A stretch of 64,000 nt of DNA, from NCBI RefSeq assembly GCF_030973515.1, contig NZ_JARGZA010000001.1, positions 124,001 through 188,000 on the forward strand, in the 5' to 3' direction. Both the position numbers and the translations under genes were made by a program. Positions 55,246 to 64,000 of this stretch are shown here, in pieces (positions within the stretch are counted from its first letter, which is position 1; each line of letters starts with the position of its first letter). Source of the DNA: Jannaschia maritima (GTDB lineage Bacteria > Pseudomonadota > Alphaproteobacteria > Rhodobacterales > Rhodobacteraceae). The notes beneath the pieces were generated by a model. It searched no databases, had not been told where the DNA came from, and saw nothing but the letters and a program-made list of their open reading frames with translations.

Positions 55246-56328
55246 ATGGACCGCCGTTCATTTCTTCGCAATTCCGCCCTCGGGGGCACGGCCGCGGCCG
55301 CGACGACGCTTGCTGCGCCGGCCTATGCGCAGGGCAACCGCACGCTGGTGATGGTCACGTCCGTGCCGGACGGGTTCGCCGTGTTCGACGACGCCGCCGT
55401 GTACCTGGCGGATCTGATCACCACGATGACGGACGGCCAGATCACGGTCGACAAGCGGCCCGCGGGCGCGCTGGTCGGCGCGTTCGAGGTGTTCGACGCG
55501 GTGTCGTCGGGCCAGGCCGACATGTACCACTCGGCCGACTACTACTTCGGCGGTCAGCATCCCGGCTACTACTTCTTCACCGCGGTGCCGTTCGGCGGCA
55601 CGGGGCAGGAGCTGGCGAACTGGTACTACCATGGCGGCGGGCAGGCGCTGCACGACGAGTTGGGGCAGATCTTCGGCCTCAAGTCGTTCCTGGCGGGCAA
55701 CACGGGCCTGCAGCCGGGCGGGTGGTTCAACCGCGAGATCAACTCGGCCGAGGACCTGCAGGGCCTGCGCTTCCGCATGCCGGGCCTTGGCGGCCGCGCG
55801 CTGGGCCTGACCGGCGCGTCGGTGCAGAACGTGCCGGGTGGCGAGATCTATCAGGCGCTGTCCTCGGGCTCGATCGAGGGCGCCGAATGGATCGGACCCT
55901 TCGCCGACGAGCGGCTGGGCCTGCAGGAGGTGTGCGACTTCTACTACACCTCCGGCTTCCACGAGCCGGGCTCCGCGCTGTCCACGGCCATGAACCGCGA
56001 CGTGTTCGACAGCCTGACGCCCGCGCAGCAGAAGATCTTCGAGGCGGCCGCCGCGGCGACGCATCAATGGTCGCTGTCGCAGTCCTATGCCAACAACGCC
56101 GCCGCCCTGGAGCGGCTGGTGTCGGGCGGCACGCAGGTCAAGCAGTTCCCCGACGACGTGTGGGACGCCTTCGGCGCCGCGTCGCAGGAGGCGCTGGACG
56201 CCGACATGGGCGACGAGCTGTACGCGCGCATCCGCAACAGCTTCGACGCGTCGGTCGCCTCCACCTCCGCGTGGACGTCGATCTCGGACGACGTGTACCG
56301 CCAGCAGCGCGACCGCATCATCGGCTGA
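55246..56328 (+). CDS. dctP: TRAP transporter substrate-binding protein (TakP-like)
   Basis: A 360-residue periplasmic binding protein of a TRAP transporter. The N-terminus carries a twin-arginine signal (RRSFLRN, then [13 protein letters not shown]). Family motifs include [20 protein letters not shown], the substrate-arginine region [10 protein letters not shown], and [17 protein letters not shown]. The last is typical of the TakP branch that binds 2-oxo monocarboxylates with sodium; other ligands cannot be excluded. First gene of dctP-dctQ-dctM; a very stable hairpin follows it. Confidence 0.92.
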   Translation: MDRRSFLRNSALGGTAAAATTLAAPAYAQGNRTLVMVTSVPDGFAVFDDAAVYLADLITTMTDGQITVDKRPAGALVGAFEVFDAVSSGQADMYHSADYYFGGQHPGYYFFTAVPFGGTGQELANWYYHGGGQALHDELGQIFGLKSFLAGNTGLQPGGWFNREINSAEDLQGLRFRMPGLGGRALGLTGASVQNVPGGEIYQALSSGSIEGAEWIGPFADERLGLQEVCDFYYTSGFHEPGSALSTAMNRDVFDSLTPAQQKIFEAAAAATHQWSLSQSYANNAAALERLVSGGTQVKQFPDDVWDAFGAASQEALDADMGDELYARIRNSFDASVASTSAWTSISDDVYRQQRDRIIG

Positions 56329-56335
56329 CGCTTCA

Positions 56336-56369
56336 GGTCCGCGCGCGCCTTTCGCGGCGCGCGCGGACC
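56336..56369 (+). promoter_or_regulatory. Very stable hairpin between dctP and dctQ
   Basis: GGTCCGCGCGCGCC (56336-56349) pairs perfectly over 14 bases with GGCGCGCGCGGACC (56356-56369) around TTTCGC. A second smaller hairpin GCCCGG/CCGGGC follows immediately. There is no T-run, so rather than ending transcription it probably protects the dctP message and lowers dctQM expression, as is common after binding-protein genes. Confidence 0.75.
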
Positions 56370-56412
56370 ACCCGCCCGGCACGGGCCGGGCGCCATCGGC
56401 CGGGGGACCTTG

Positions 56413-57363
56413 ATGGACACGATCGTCGCCTTCTTCGCCACCTGGGCCTCCTCGGTCGGCGGGGTGTTCGTCGCCCTGTTCAACCCCGACCTGTGGCTGG
56501 CGTGGGTCGGTGGGCTGGAAACGCCGGAAGACAAGCAATCCCTGGCGCGCGTCATCTATTACGGCGCGAGCGGCGAGCTGTTCTTCGTCGCGCTGACGCT
56601 GTTCCTTGTGGTGACGGCCATCGGGTACGCGAACCGCGGGTTCCTGTGGGGCGTCGTGCGCGGGTCCGAGTTCGGGCTGAACTGGCTGGGGCGCATCGCG
56701 GCCTGGGCCGGGTTGCTGATGGTCCTGCAGCAGACGATGATCGTGTTCCTGCAGCGGATCTTCCGGGCCTCCGAGATCTCGATCAGCCCGTTCGGGACGG
56801 CGTTCACGCGCGACCTGTCGTGGTATTCCGAGGAGCTGAAGCTCTACAACGCGATGATCGTATGCCTATGCGTGTCGTGGACGTTCATCCAGGGCGGGCA
56901 CGTGCGGGTCGATCTGTTCTACGCCACCATGTCGCACCGCGCGAAGCGGGTCGTCGACATGATCGGCTGCATCGTCTTCATGATCCCGGCGCTGCTGCTG
57001 ATCTGGCTGTACGGCTGGTTCTTCTTCTGGCGCTCGATGGTGACGGGCGCGATCTCGGCCAGCCAGGATCTGGAAACGCTGCTGACGCGGTCGCGCGGAT
57101 TGCGCTGGAACGTCGAGACCATCGCCTTCAGTCCCAACGGGTTCGACGCGTACTTCCTGTTCAAGGTCCTGATCCTCCTGTTCGCCGCCACCGCGCTTCT
57201 GCAGGCCGTGACGTTCTTCTGGCGGTCCTGGCTGGAGTATCGGGAGGGCGAGATCTCGGCCGGGCGGTACCTGGACCGCGACGTGACCGGGTACGAGGTC
57301 GCCGACACCACCACCACCGGAACGGACGTCGCCGTCCAGCCGGCGGCCAAGACGACGCATTGA
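56413..57363 (+). CDS. dctQ: TRAP transporter small permease subunit
   Basis: A 316-residue inner-membrane protein, longer than the 160-220 residues usual for DctQ but normal for this TakP-type branch. Helices occur at the N-terminus, around ELFFVALTLFLVVTAIGYA, GLLMVLQQTMIVFLQRIF, LYNAMIVCLCVSWTFIQ, VDLFY (typical HVRVDLFY DctQ motif) and IVFMIPALLLIWLYGWFFF. The ATG at 56413 is preferred over a TTG one codon earlier. Its stop codon lies within the first unit of a tandem hairpin repeat. Confidence 0.88.
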   Translation: MDTIVAFFATWASSVGGVFVALFNPDLWLAWVGGLETPEDKQSLARVIYYGASGELFFVALTLFLVVTAIGYANRGFLWGVVRGSEFGLNWLGRIAAWAGLLMVLQQTMIVFLQRIFRASEISISPFGTAFTRDLSWYSEELKLYNAMIVCLCVSWTFIQGGHVRVDLFYATMSHRAKRVVDMIGCIVFMIPALLLIWLYGWFFFWRSMVTGAISASQDLETLLTRSRGLRWNVETIAFSPNGFDAYFLFKVLILLFAATALLQAVTFFWRSWLEYREGEISAGRYLDRDVTGYEVADTTTTGTDVAVQPAAKTTH

Positions 57364-57458
57364 GGCCCGCGGGACGCGGGACGCATTGAGGCCCGCGCGA
57401 CGCGGGATGCATTGACGCCCCACCGGGGGCGGGACGATCGAAGCCCGCACCAAGCGGG
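57355..57458 (+). repeat. Tandem hairpin repeat between dctQ and dctM
   Basis: Four units of about 26 bases: 57355-57380, 57381-57406, 57407-57433 and 57434-57458. Units 1 and 2 differ at one position. Each carries a small hairpin such as CCCGCG-CGA-CGCGGG. The dctQ stop codon is part of unit 1; unit 4 is the most diverged. The array probably affects mRNA folding between the two permease genes. Confidence 0.85.
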
Positions 57459-57502
57459 TCGCACAGGACGACCCGCGCGGTCGGGGACGGGAGAAGACGG
57501 AA

Positions 57503-59861
57503 ATGCTATTCGGCTTGGACGGCGTCGAGATCGGCCTGATCATCGTGTTCCTGTGCCTGTTCGGCGGGATCATGTCGGGCTTTCCGGTGGCCTTCGCCAT
57601 TGCCGGAGCGGGCGTCATCAGCTTCGCGATCATCGCGGCGCTGGATAGCGCGGGCATCCTGATCCACCAGGCGATCGACAGCGGGTCGGCCGAGTATGCC
57701 GCCCTCGTGGCGGACGGGGTGGCGCGCGAGGCGATCTCGATCTTTCGGTATCCCGACCTGCCGCGCATCGAGGAGGCCGTGTTCCCGCAAGGGTGGGAGG
57801 TCGCGCTGGACCGCAACATGGGCTTCGTCGTCAACCGGATGAACGAGCGCGTGATCGCGGGCCAGTCGATCGAGACGCTGCTCGCGGTCGCGATGTTCGT
57901 GCTGATGGGCATCACGCTGGAACGGTCGCGCATCGCGGATGACCTGCTGAACACGATGGCCCGCGTCTTCGGACCGCTGCCGGGCGGCTTGGCAGTAAGC
58001 ATCGTGATCGTCGGCGCGTTCCTGGCGGCATCGACCGGCATCGTGGGCGCCACGGTCGTGACGATGGGCCTGCTGGCCCTGCCGACGATGCTGCGCAACG
58101 GGTACAGCCCCGAACTGGCGACGGGCGTGATCGCCGCGTCGGGGACGCTGGGGCAGATCATCCCGCCGTCGATCGTCATCGTCCTGCTGGGATCGCTGGC
58201 GGGCGACATCTATTCCAACGCGCAGGAGGAGCGGGCGGTCCTGGCCGGCTGCCGCGATGCGCTGACCCTGCTGGGGGAACCCGCGGTGGTGTCGGTCGGC
58301 ACGCTGTTCCAGGCGGCGCTGCTGCCGGGCATCTTCCTGGCCGGCCTCTATGCGGCCTATGCGTTCGGGTTCGCGCTGGTGAACCCGTCGAAGGCCCCGC
58401 CCGTCACCATCGAGGGCGGACGAGGGACCGCCATCACCCGGAACGACGCGCTGGTCTGGTTCCTCGGCATTCCCGTGGCGATCGTCGTGGGCGGGATCGT
58501 GCTGGGGCAGGCGGGCGTGATCGGCAACCAGGACGCGGCGTTCAGCACGTCGACCGCCGGGACCCAGGGCGCGAGCCTGCGGACCAACGTGTCCCCCGAA
58601 TGCCAGGCCTCGATGATCGAGCTGCATGGTCAGGTGGCCTGGGATCTGGCCGTGGCCGAGCAGCAGGCCATACGGGACGCGGGCGGCGTGCAGGTCGCGC
58701 GCGACCTGACGGAGGAGGAGTTGGTGGAGGCCCGCGCCGCGGCCATCGCGGGCACCGCGCCGATCGGCACGGGCATCGCGGTGCTGTTCCTGGGGCTGGC
58801 GCTGGTGCTGGCTACCGCACGGGGCGTGGCGCCGCTGGCGTCGGGTCGGCCCCTGGCGATCGGCGCGGCGGGCATCCTGCTGGCCTTCCTGATCGACATC
58901 GTCCTGATCGGTCCGAACACGTCGTCCGGCGCGACCTTCGTGCTGATGGCGATCCCGCTGGCGATCACGCTGGTCGGCATCGCCCCCGCCTTCGGGCGAC
59001 TGGCGGAGAACGAGCTGCTGCGCGTGGTCTTCCCGCCCCTGGTCCTGATCGTCGCGGTGCTGGGGTCGATCCTGGCGGGCATCACCAACCCGACCCCCGC
59101 CGCCGCGCTGGGGGCGTCCGGCGCGATCATGCTGGCCGCGTTCCGCAAGCTGAAGGACGAGGACGGGCCGGGCGGCATCATCCTGCTGGCATCGCTGGCC
59201 CTCGTCGTGATGCTTCTGATCGGCATCAACTTCGACATGCGCAGTGGCATCGGGGGCACGACGGCGGCGGACACGGTCGCGCGGATCGTCGCGGGCATCG
59301 CGTACCACGCCGCGTTCCTGGGGCTGCTCTATGCGTGCTGGGTGCTGTTCCGCACCGGCGTCCTGGGCCCGGTCGTGCGCGAAACGGCGAAGGTCACGTC
59401 CATGGTGTTCACCATCCTGATCGGGTCGCAGGTCCTGAACCTGGTGCTGATCTCGTTCGGGGGGGGAGCATTACATCCAGCAGTTCCTGCGCAGCTTCGA
59501 CAGCGAGGTGCAGGTCTTCCTCATCGTGATGCTGGTACTGTTCGTCTTGGGCTTCGTCCTGGACTTCCTGGAGATCATCTACATCGTGATCCCGATCGTG
59601 GGGCCCGTCATCTATGGTGGGACGCTGGACCCGAAATGGGTGACGATCATGGTCGCGGTGAACCTGCAGACGAGCTTCCTGACGCCGCCCTTCGGCTTCG
59701 CGCTGTTCTATCTGCGGGGCGTGGCGCCGCCTTCGGTCACGACGGGGCACATCTATCGCGGGGTGCTGCCCTTCGTGCTGATCCAGGTGATCGGCCTGGG
59801 CATCCTGTGGCTGTTCCCGGGCATCGTCACCATCGTTCCAGATTTGTTGCCGAACAACTGA
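57503..59861 (+). pseudogene. dctM: TRAP transporter large permease, frameshifted in a G8 tract
   Basis: The large permease reads normally from ATG 57503 for about 650 codons (MSGFPVAFAIAG, FLAASTGIVGATVVTMGLL, GTLGQIIPPSIVIVLLG), with the long central insert typical of this branch. At 59459-59466 eight Gs occur where seven would keep frame: FGGEHYIQQFLRSF continues in the +1 frame to 59861 (IIYIVIPIVGPVIYGG, TPPFGFALFYLRGVAPP). Corrected, the protein is about 785 residues. As written, the frame ends in unrelated sequence at 59890. It could be a sequencing error, a real mutation or slippage-based switching. Confidence 0.9.
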
Positions 59862-59931
59862 GGGGAACCCGCCGGGGGGCGTGGGTGTAGGTCAGGGACC
59901 ACCCCGCACCGGTCCATATGGGAGATCCGAG

Positions 59932-60690
59932 ATGTCACTGAAGCGCATGGCGATTGGAATGGCGATCGCGTTCGCCGCCTCCAAGGGAGTGGATGCGATG
60001 CGTCGCAACGGCGGCCTGCAGGGCTTGCAGCGGCAGTTGGGCGGCGCCGGCGGCGCGTCCGGCGGTCTGGGCGGCCTGCTGCGCAACCTGGGCGGGTCGT
60101 CCGGCGGGATGGGAAGCCGGACGGGCGCCGCGGGCGGCGGACTGGGCGGCCTGCTGGGCGCGCTGGGCGGTTCCACCGGCGGTGGCGGCCTGGGCGGCGT
60201 CGGGCGCGCGGGCGCGGCAGGCGGCGGCCTCGGCGGACTGCTGGGTGGGCTGGCCTCGATGGCAGGCGGCCACGGGGCGGTGCAGCAGGGTCGCGTCCGG
60301 GACGAGGGCCATGCGATGGAGATGGCCGAGAGCGGACCGCAGGACGAGGCGACCGCGGCCTGCATGATCCGGGCGATGGCCCAGGCGGTGCGCGCCGATG
60401 GCCATATCGATGCCGACGAGGAGAAGGCCCTGATGGAGGTCGTCGACCAAGCCGCCGATCCGGGTGACCGCGCGGCTGTGGAGGCCGCGCTGGCGGAGCC
60501 CATCGATCCGGAGGGCCTGGCCGCCGACGTCCCTGTCGGGCACGAGTCGGAGGTCTATGCCGCGGCACTGACCGCCATCGACCCCGACAGCGCGACCGAG
60601 AAGCAGTTCCTGGCCCGGTTCGCCAAGGCCCTGCGCCTGCCGGACCAGACGGTGCAGGACATGCACGACGCCCAGGGCAAGCCGCGCTGA
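59932..60690 (+). CDS. DUF533 (YebE-like) protein with Gly-rich linker
   Basis: A 252-residue protein. The N-terminal hydrophobic helix (MAIGMAIAFAASKGVDAM) is followed by a very Gly/Leu-rich region (about 35-115, repeats like GGGLGGLLG). The C-terminal DUF533/TerB-like helical domain (ACMIRAMAQAVRADGHIDAD, then EEKALMEVV and LPDQTVQDMH) follows. Related domains occur in tellurite-resistance and membrane-associated proteins, with no settled function. The Gly-rich part resembles DUF937-type sequences. It is a separate gene after the TRAP operon. Confidence 0.8.
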   Translation: MSLKRMAIGMAIAFAASKGVDAMRRNGGLQGLQRQLGGAGGASGGLGGLLRNLGGSSGGMGSRTGAAGGGLGGLLGALGGSTGGGGLGGVGRAGAAGGGLGGLLGGLASMAGGHGAVQQGRVRDEGHAMEMAESGPQDEATAACMIRAMAQAVRADGHIDADEEKALMEVVDQAADPGDRAAVEAALAEPIDPEGLAADVPVGHESEVYAAALTAIDPDSATEKQFLARFAKALRLPDQTVQDMHDAQGKPR

Positions 60691-60793
60691 CGGCCGCCCT
60701 TCGCCGTGCCGCGCCTCCGCGCGCGGCGCGGGTTTCCCTTCGCCCGGCCATGCCCTAGCTGTGCGGCGAATCCACGAACATCCGGAGGGCCGC

Positions 60794-61294
60794 ATGGCCG
60801 ATACCCCCGACCCCGAGAACACCATCCTGCTGGAGCTGAAGGACGGCACCGTCACGATCGAGCTGCTGCCCGACATCGCCCCCGGCCATGTCGAGCGCAT
60901 CAAGGAGCTGGCGCGCGAAGGTGCGTATGACGGCGTAATCTTCCACCGCGTGATCGACGGCTTTATGGCGCAGACCGGCGACGTGGAGCATGGCAAGGAC
61001 GGGGGCGACAGCCGCCGCGCGGGCACGGGCGGCAGCGACAAGCCGGATCTGAAGGCCGAGTTCTCGGGCGTCCCGCACGACCGGGGCACGCTGGGCGCCG
61101 CGCGCAGTCAGAGCCCGGATTCCGCGAACAGCCAGTTCTTCATCAACTTCGCGGACAACCATTTCCTGAATCGCCAGTACACGGTCTATGGCCGCGTGGT
61201 GGACGGCATGGACCATGTCGACAAGATCACGCGGGGCGAGCCGCCCACCGATCCCGACAGGATCGTCAGCATGAAGGTGGCCGCCGATGCGTAA
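60794..61294 (+). CDS. Cyclophilin-type peptidyl-prolyl isomerase (cytoplasmic)
   Basis: A 166-residue cyclophilin that speeds cis-trans isomerisation of proline bonds. Motifs: GTVTIELLPDIAPGHVERIK, YDGVIFHRVIDGFMAQTGDV, and NSQFFINFADNHFLNRQYTV. It lacks a signal peptide, so it should act in the cytoplasm. ATG at 60794 follows GGAGGG. It overlaps the next gene, an exported paralogue, by eight bases. Confidence 0.95.
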   Translation: MADTPDPENTILLELKDGTVTIELLPDIAPGHVERIKELAREGAYDGVIFHRVIDGFMAQTGDVEHGKDGGDSRRAGTGGSDKPDLKAEFSGVPHDRGTLGAARSQSPDSANSQFFINFADNHFLNRQYTVYGRVVDGMDHVDKITRGEPPTDPDRIVSMKVAADA

Positions 61295-61838
61295 GCTATC
61301 CTTCGCCGCCGCCCTGCTTCTGGCCGGGCCCGCCTTCGCCACCGGCCTGGAGATCGACGTCGAAGGGGAGGCCAACGGCATCGTCACGATCGACCTGTTC
61401 GAGGATGTGGCCCCCCAGCACGTCGAGCGCATCACCGCGCTGGCCGAACAGGGGGCCTATGACGGGGTGGTGTTCCATCGCGTGATCGATGGGTTCATGG
61501 CGCAGACGGGCGACGTGCAGTACGGCCGGGAGGGCGCGAACCTCGCCCGGGCCGGGACCGGCGGGTCCGACATGGGCAACGTGCCTGCCGAATTCTCGGA
61601 CCGGTCGTTCGGCCGTGGCGTGGTCGGCATGGCCCGGTCACGCGATCCCGACAGCGCCAATTCGCAGTTCTTCATCATGTTCGAGCCGGCGCCCCACCTG
61701 GACGGCCAGTACACGGTCGTGGGCGAGGTCACGGACGGGATGGACGTGGTCGACGCGATCAAGCGCGGCAGCTCCGCGGCGAACGGGTCGGTCGCGGAAG
61801 CGCCCGATGTCATGCGCCGGGTCCGCGTCGTCGAATAG
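61287..61838 (+). CDS. Cyclophilin-type peptidyl-prolyl isomerase (periplasmic)
   Basis: A 183-residue cyclophilin with a signal peptide (LSFAAALLLAGPAFA). The core closely matches the preceding gene (YDGVVFHRVIDGFMAQTGDV, NSQFFIMFEPAPHLDGQYTV), so the pair arose by duplication and now serves cytoplasm and periplasm. The start overlaps the upstream gene by eight bases; a strong terminator follows. Confidence 0.95.
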   Translation: MRKLSFAAALLLAGPAFATGLEIDVEGEANGIVTIDLFEDVAPQHVERITALAEQGAYDGVVFHRVIDGFMAQTGDVQYGREGANLARAGTGGSDMGNVPAEFSDRSFGRGVVGMARSRDPDSANSQFFIMFEPAPHLDGQYTVVGEVTDGMDVVDAIKRGSSAANGSVAEAPDVMRRVRVVE

Positions 61839-61860
61839 GTCGGACGTCGCCCGAACGACG

Positions 61861-61887
61861 AAGGCCGCCCCGGGAGGGCGGCCTTTT
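61861..61887 (+). terminator. Rho-independent terminator
   Basis: AAGGCCGCCC (61861-61870) pairs with GGGCGGCCTT (61876-61885) around CGGGA and runs into TTTTGCTT. It ends the cyclophilin operon and could also serve the convergent small gene at 61912. Confidence 0.88.
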
Positions 61888-61911
61888 GCTTGGATACGTC
61901 GGTCTTCGAGG

Positions 61912-62091
61912 TCAGTCGGTCGCGGTCACGGCGGCACCGGCGTCGACGGCGCCGTCCTCCGCCGGGGCGGCGATGAAGCCGAAATACGCGGTGATGATGA
62001 TCGCTGCGAAGACGATGCAGGCAGTGATGCCGATCAGCGGGCCGGCATGCCGCTTCTCCTGCTTTTCCAGGTTCGTGTTGGGGGCGCTCAT
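61912..62091 (-). CDS. Small single-span membrane protein
   Basis: A 59-residue protein with a polar N-terminus (SAPNTNLEKQEKRHAG), one transmembrane helix (PLIGITACIVFAAIIITAYF) and an Ala/Asp-rich C-terminus. I do not recognise a named family, but small proteins of this layout occur in related genomes. The ATG at 62091 begins a compact, well-composed frame; longer upstream frames on this strand are shadows of anmK. Confidence 0.6.
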   Translation of the reverse strand: MSAPNTNLEKQEKRHAGPLIGITACIVFAAIIITAYFGFIAAPAEDGAVDAGAAVTATD

Positions 62092-62214
62092 AGATCGATG
62101 CTCCGGGGATGATTGCTTGACGGACGAACCCGCGGGGCGGGGTTCGGGTTCCACCCTTGCCAAGCCGGGCCGCACGTCGGACGCTGCGCTCGCAACGCGA
62201 GGAAGGGACGGGGC

Positions 62215-63345
62215 ATGGCGACGATGCGCGCGATCGGGACGATGTCGGGAACCTCGCTGGACGGGGTGGATGCCGCCACCCTCGAGACGGACGGCGAACG
62301 GATCGAGGCGTTCGGCCCGGGGGCCTTCCGCCCCTATACCGAGGCGGAGGCCGTAATCCTGCGCGCGGCGCTGGGACGCTGGCCGGGCGGAGCCGGCGTC
62401 GCCGCGGCGGGGCGGGTGGTGGAGGATGCCCATGCCGCGATCCTGGGCGAGATGATCGCGGCCGACCCGGCCGCCGCGCTGATCGGGTTCCACGGACAGA
62501 CGCTGTCGCACGACCCGGAGGGGCGGCGCACACACCAATGCGGCGACGGTGCGGCGTTGGCATCGCGGTTGGACCGTCCGGTGGCCTGGGACTTCCGAAC
62601 CGCCGACGTGGCGGCGGGCGGGCAGGGCGCGCCGCTGGCGCCCCTGTTTCACCGCGCCTGCGCCCGGTGGATCGGGGCGGATGCCCCGGTGGCGTTCCTG
62701 AACCTCGGCGGCGTGGGCAACCTGACCTGGATCGACTCTGCGAACGACGGCGACGACGGGATCCTCGCCTTCGACACGGGTCCGGCGAACGCCCCGCTGG
62801 ACGACCTGGCGCTGACCGCGACGGGACGCCCCTTCGACATGGACGGGGCCCTGGCGGCGGCGGGCGTGCCGGACGACGGGGCGGTCGAGGCGGTCCTGGC
62901 CCATCCGTACTTCGGGGCCCCTGCGCCCAAGTCGCTGGACCGCGACGCCTTCGCGGGCGTGGGGGCCGCCATCGGGTCGCTGCCGCCCGCCGACGCCGCG
63001 GCCACGTGGGTCGCCGTCCTCGCTCGCAGCGTGACCCTGGGACTGGCCCTGTGCCCGGCCCCCCCGCGCCGCGTCCTCGTATGCGGAGGCGGACGGCGGA
63101 ACCCGGCGATCATGGCCGCCCTGGAGCGGACGCTGACCGTTCCCGTGCGGCCCGTCGAGGCGGTTGGGCTGGACGGTGACCTGCTCGAAGCGCAGGCCTT
63201 CGCGTTCCTGGCTGTCCGGGTCCTGCGCGGGTTGCCGTTGTCGCTGCCCGGCACCACGGGCGTGCTGCGACCGACCCCCGGGGGCGTCGTGTCGCAGCCG
63301 TCGCTTGCGTCCGGGGGGGCGGACGCTAAACGGCTCGCGAGCTGA
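62215..63345 (+). CDS. anmK: Anhydro-N-acetylmuramic acid kinase
   Basis: Phosphorylates and opens 1,6-anhydro-MurNAc released during peptidoglycan turnover, feeding it to MurNAc-6-phosphate. The 376-residue protein starts with the ATP-site motif AIGTMSGTSLDGVDAATLE. It contains ALIGFHGQTLSHDPE, WDFRTADVAAGGQGAPLAP, FLNLGGVGNLTWI, AFDTGPANAPLDD and VCGGGRRNPAIMAALE, all typical. ATG at 62215 fits the family start. It may act on products of the two transglycosylases in the window. Confidence 0.95.
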   Translation: MATMRAIGTMSGTSLDGVDAATLETDGERIEAFGPGAFRPYTEAEAVILRAALGRWPGGAGVAAAGRVVEDAHAAILGEMIAADPAAALIGFHGQTLSHDPEGRRTHQCGDGAALASRLDRPVAWDFRTADVAAGGQGAPLAPLFHRACARWIGADAPVAFLNLGGVGNLTWIDSANDGDDGILAFDTGPANAPLDDLALTATGRPFDMDGALAAAGVPDDGAVEAVLAHPYFGAPAPKSLDRDAFAGVGAAIGSLPPADAAATWVAVLARSVTLGLALCPAPPRRVLVCGGGRRNPAIMAALERTLTVPVRPVEAVGLDGDLLEAQAFAFLAVRVLRGLPLSLPGTTGVLRPTPGGVVSQPSLASGGADAKRLAS

Positions 63346-63362
63346 CGCGAAAGGAGCTTGCG

Positions 63363-64000
63363 ATGGTCTCCCGCACGATACCGGTCGACGCCTTCGACCT
63401 CGTCCTCTTCGGTGCGACGGGGGATCTGGCCGCCCGCAAGATCATCCCTTCCCTGTACCGGCGGTACCTGGCGGGACAGATGCCAGGCGATGCGCGCTTG
63501 ATCGGGGCCGCCCGGTCCGAGCTGGACGAGAAGGGCTTCCGTAATTTGGTGCGCGAGGCCCTGGACACGTTCGTCCACCCGGATTTGCGCCGGGACGAGA
63601 CGATCGATTCCTTTTGCGAGATGTGCAGCTATGTCGCCGTCGACGCCAAGGCCGATGGCGGTTGGGACGAACTGAAGGGCAAGCTGCGCGATGGCCTGAT
63701 CCGCGCGTTCTACTTCAGCGTGGGCCCGTCGATCTTCGGACCCCTTGCGGACGGTCTGCGGTCGCACGGATTGGTGGACGAGCGGTCGCGTCTGGTGGTG
63801 GAGAAGCCGTTCGGGCACGATCTGGAAACGGCGGAAAAGCTGAACGCCGACCTGGCCGCGAACTTCGACGAGTCGCAGATCTATCGCATCGACCACTTCC
63901 TGGGAAAGGAGACGGTGCAGAACCTGATGGCGCTGCGCTTCGGGAACGTCCTGTTCGAACCGCTGTGGAACGAACGCTACGTCGATCATGTCCAGATCAC
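63363..64000 (+). CDS. zwf: Glucose-6-phosphate 1-dehydrogenase, 5' part
   Basis: The first 212 codons of Zwf, which oxidises glucose 6-phosphate with NADP and feeds the pentose-phosphate and Entner-Doudoroff routes. The nucleotide-binding start DLVLFGATGDLAARKIIPSL, VVEKPFGHDLETAE and the catalytic RIDHFLGKETVQNLMALRFGN are present. The gene runs off the window end. It starts 17 bases after anmK behind AAAGGAG. In relatives pgl and edd often follow. Confidence 0.97.
   Translation, partial: MVSRTIPVDAFDLVLFGATGDLAARKIIPSLYRRYLAGQMPGDARLIGAARSELDEKGFRNLVREALDTFVHPDLRRDETIDSFCEMCSYVAVDAKADGGWDELKGKLRDGLIRAFYFSVGPSIFGPLADGLRSHGLVDERSRLVVEKPFGHDLETAEKLNADLAANFDESQIYRIDHFLGKETVQNLMALRFGNVLFEPLWNERYVDHVQI

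Overview
The window looks like a chromosomal segment of an alphaproteobacterium of the order Rhodobacterales (Roseobacter/Rhodobacteraceae type). Evidence: strongly G+C-rich coding sequence with heavy third-position G/C bias; an iscR-desulfurase-sufB-x-sufC-sufD-x-sufS operon; the pcm-tolC-popZ-like order typical of alphaproteobacteria; a VPLPA-CTERM-like protein; a Rhodobacterales-restricted small protein (27065-27394); a methyl-tetrahydrofolate/corrinoid cassette with a 'virulence factor' domain protein; and an apparent CCUCCUCCC-loop ('cuckoo'/CcsR-like) small RNA. The DNA is almost entirely core or near-core genome. I saw no rRNA, phage, insertion sequence or CRISPR array. The window starts inside obgE and ends inside zwf.

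Layout. 1-2960: obgE (partial), proB, proA. 2991-8730: mostly minus strand, with a TfoX C-terminal-domain protein, the small RNA, an SMR exporter with a YitT-family protein, icd, a secreted peptidoglycan-binding protein coupled to a VPLPA-CTERM-like surface protein, and an alpha/beta hydrolase. 8802-16242: a tightly overlapping suf operon containing two desulfurases and three membrane-associated proteins of unknown function. 16330-23908: glnE, a small hypothetical, gamma carbonic anhydrase with gmk, a PAS protein, class II DAHP synthase, and a GlxA-type AraC regulator. 23931-30097: MltB-like transglycosylase, cobQ, efp, a small conserved protein, and pcm-tolC-popZ-like. 30229-35270: tRNA-Cys, an amylosucrase, tRNA-Ser, then an ArsJ-type arsenate detoxification pair and a CDP-alcohol phosphatidyltransferase. 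35592-39811: the C1/corrinoid cassette (virulence-factor domain, MTHFR, methyl-H4F:corrinoid methyltransferase, RACo-like activator). 40035-44004: ppx/gppA, rlmE, and a chemoreceptor behind an exact CtrA-type box. 44008-47657: ilvH and ilvB, separated by two opposite-strand EF-hand genes, with ilvB behind a leader-peptide attenuator. 47759-54349: HpaI-type aldolase, YaiI/DUF188, trpE-ppiD, an aminotransferase, ssb. 54521-64000: SLT transglycosylase, a TRAP transporter operon (dctM carries a homopolymer frameshift), a DUF533 protein, tandem cyclophilins, anmK, zwf (partial).

How the genes work together. Several blocks are self-contained modules: proline synthesis (proBA), Fe-S cluster assembly (suf), export of 1-arseno-3-phosphoglycerate (gap-arsJ), methyl transfer to and from tetrahydrofolate, branched-chain amino acid synthesis with transcription attenuation, and a 2-oxoacid/dicarboxylate-type TRAP uptake system whose intergenic regions carry strong hairpins. 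The most interesting non-coding signals are the CCUCCUCCC small RNA, the ilvB attenuator, a 17-bp palindrome between the C1 cassette and ppx, the CtrA box before the chemoreceptor, and three arrays of short repeats with an exact 11-bp period.
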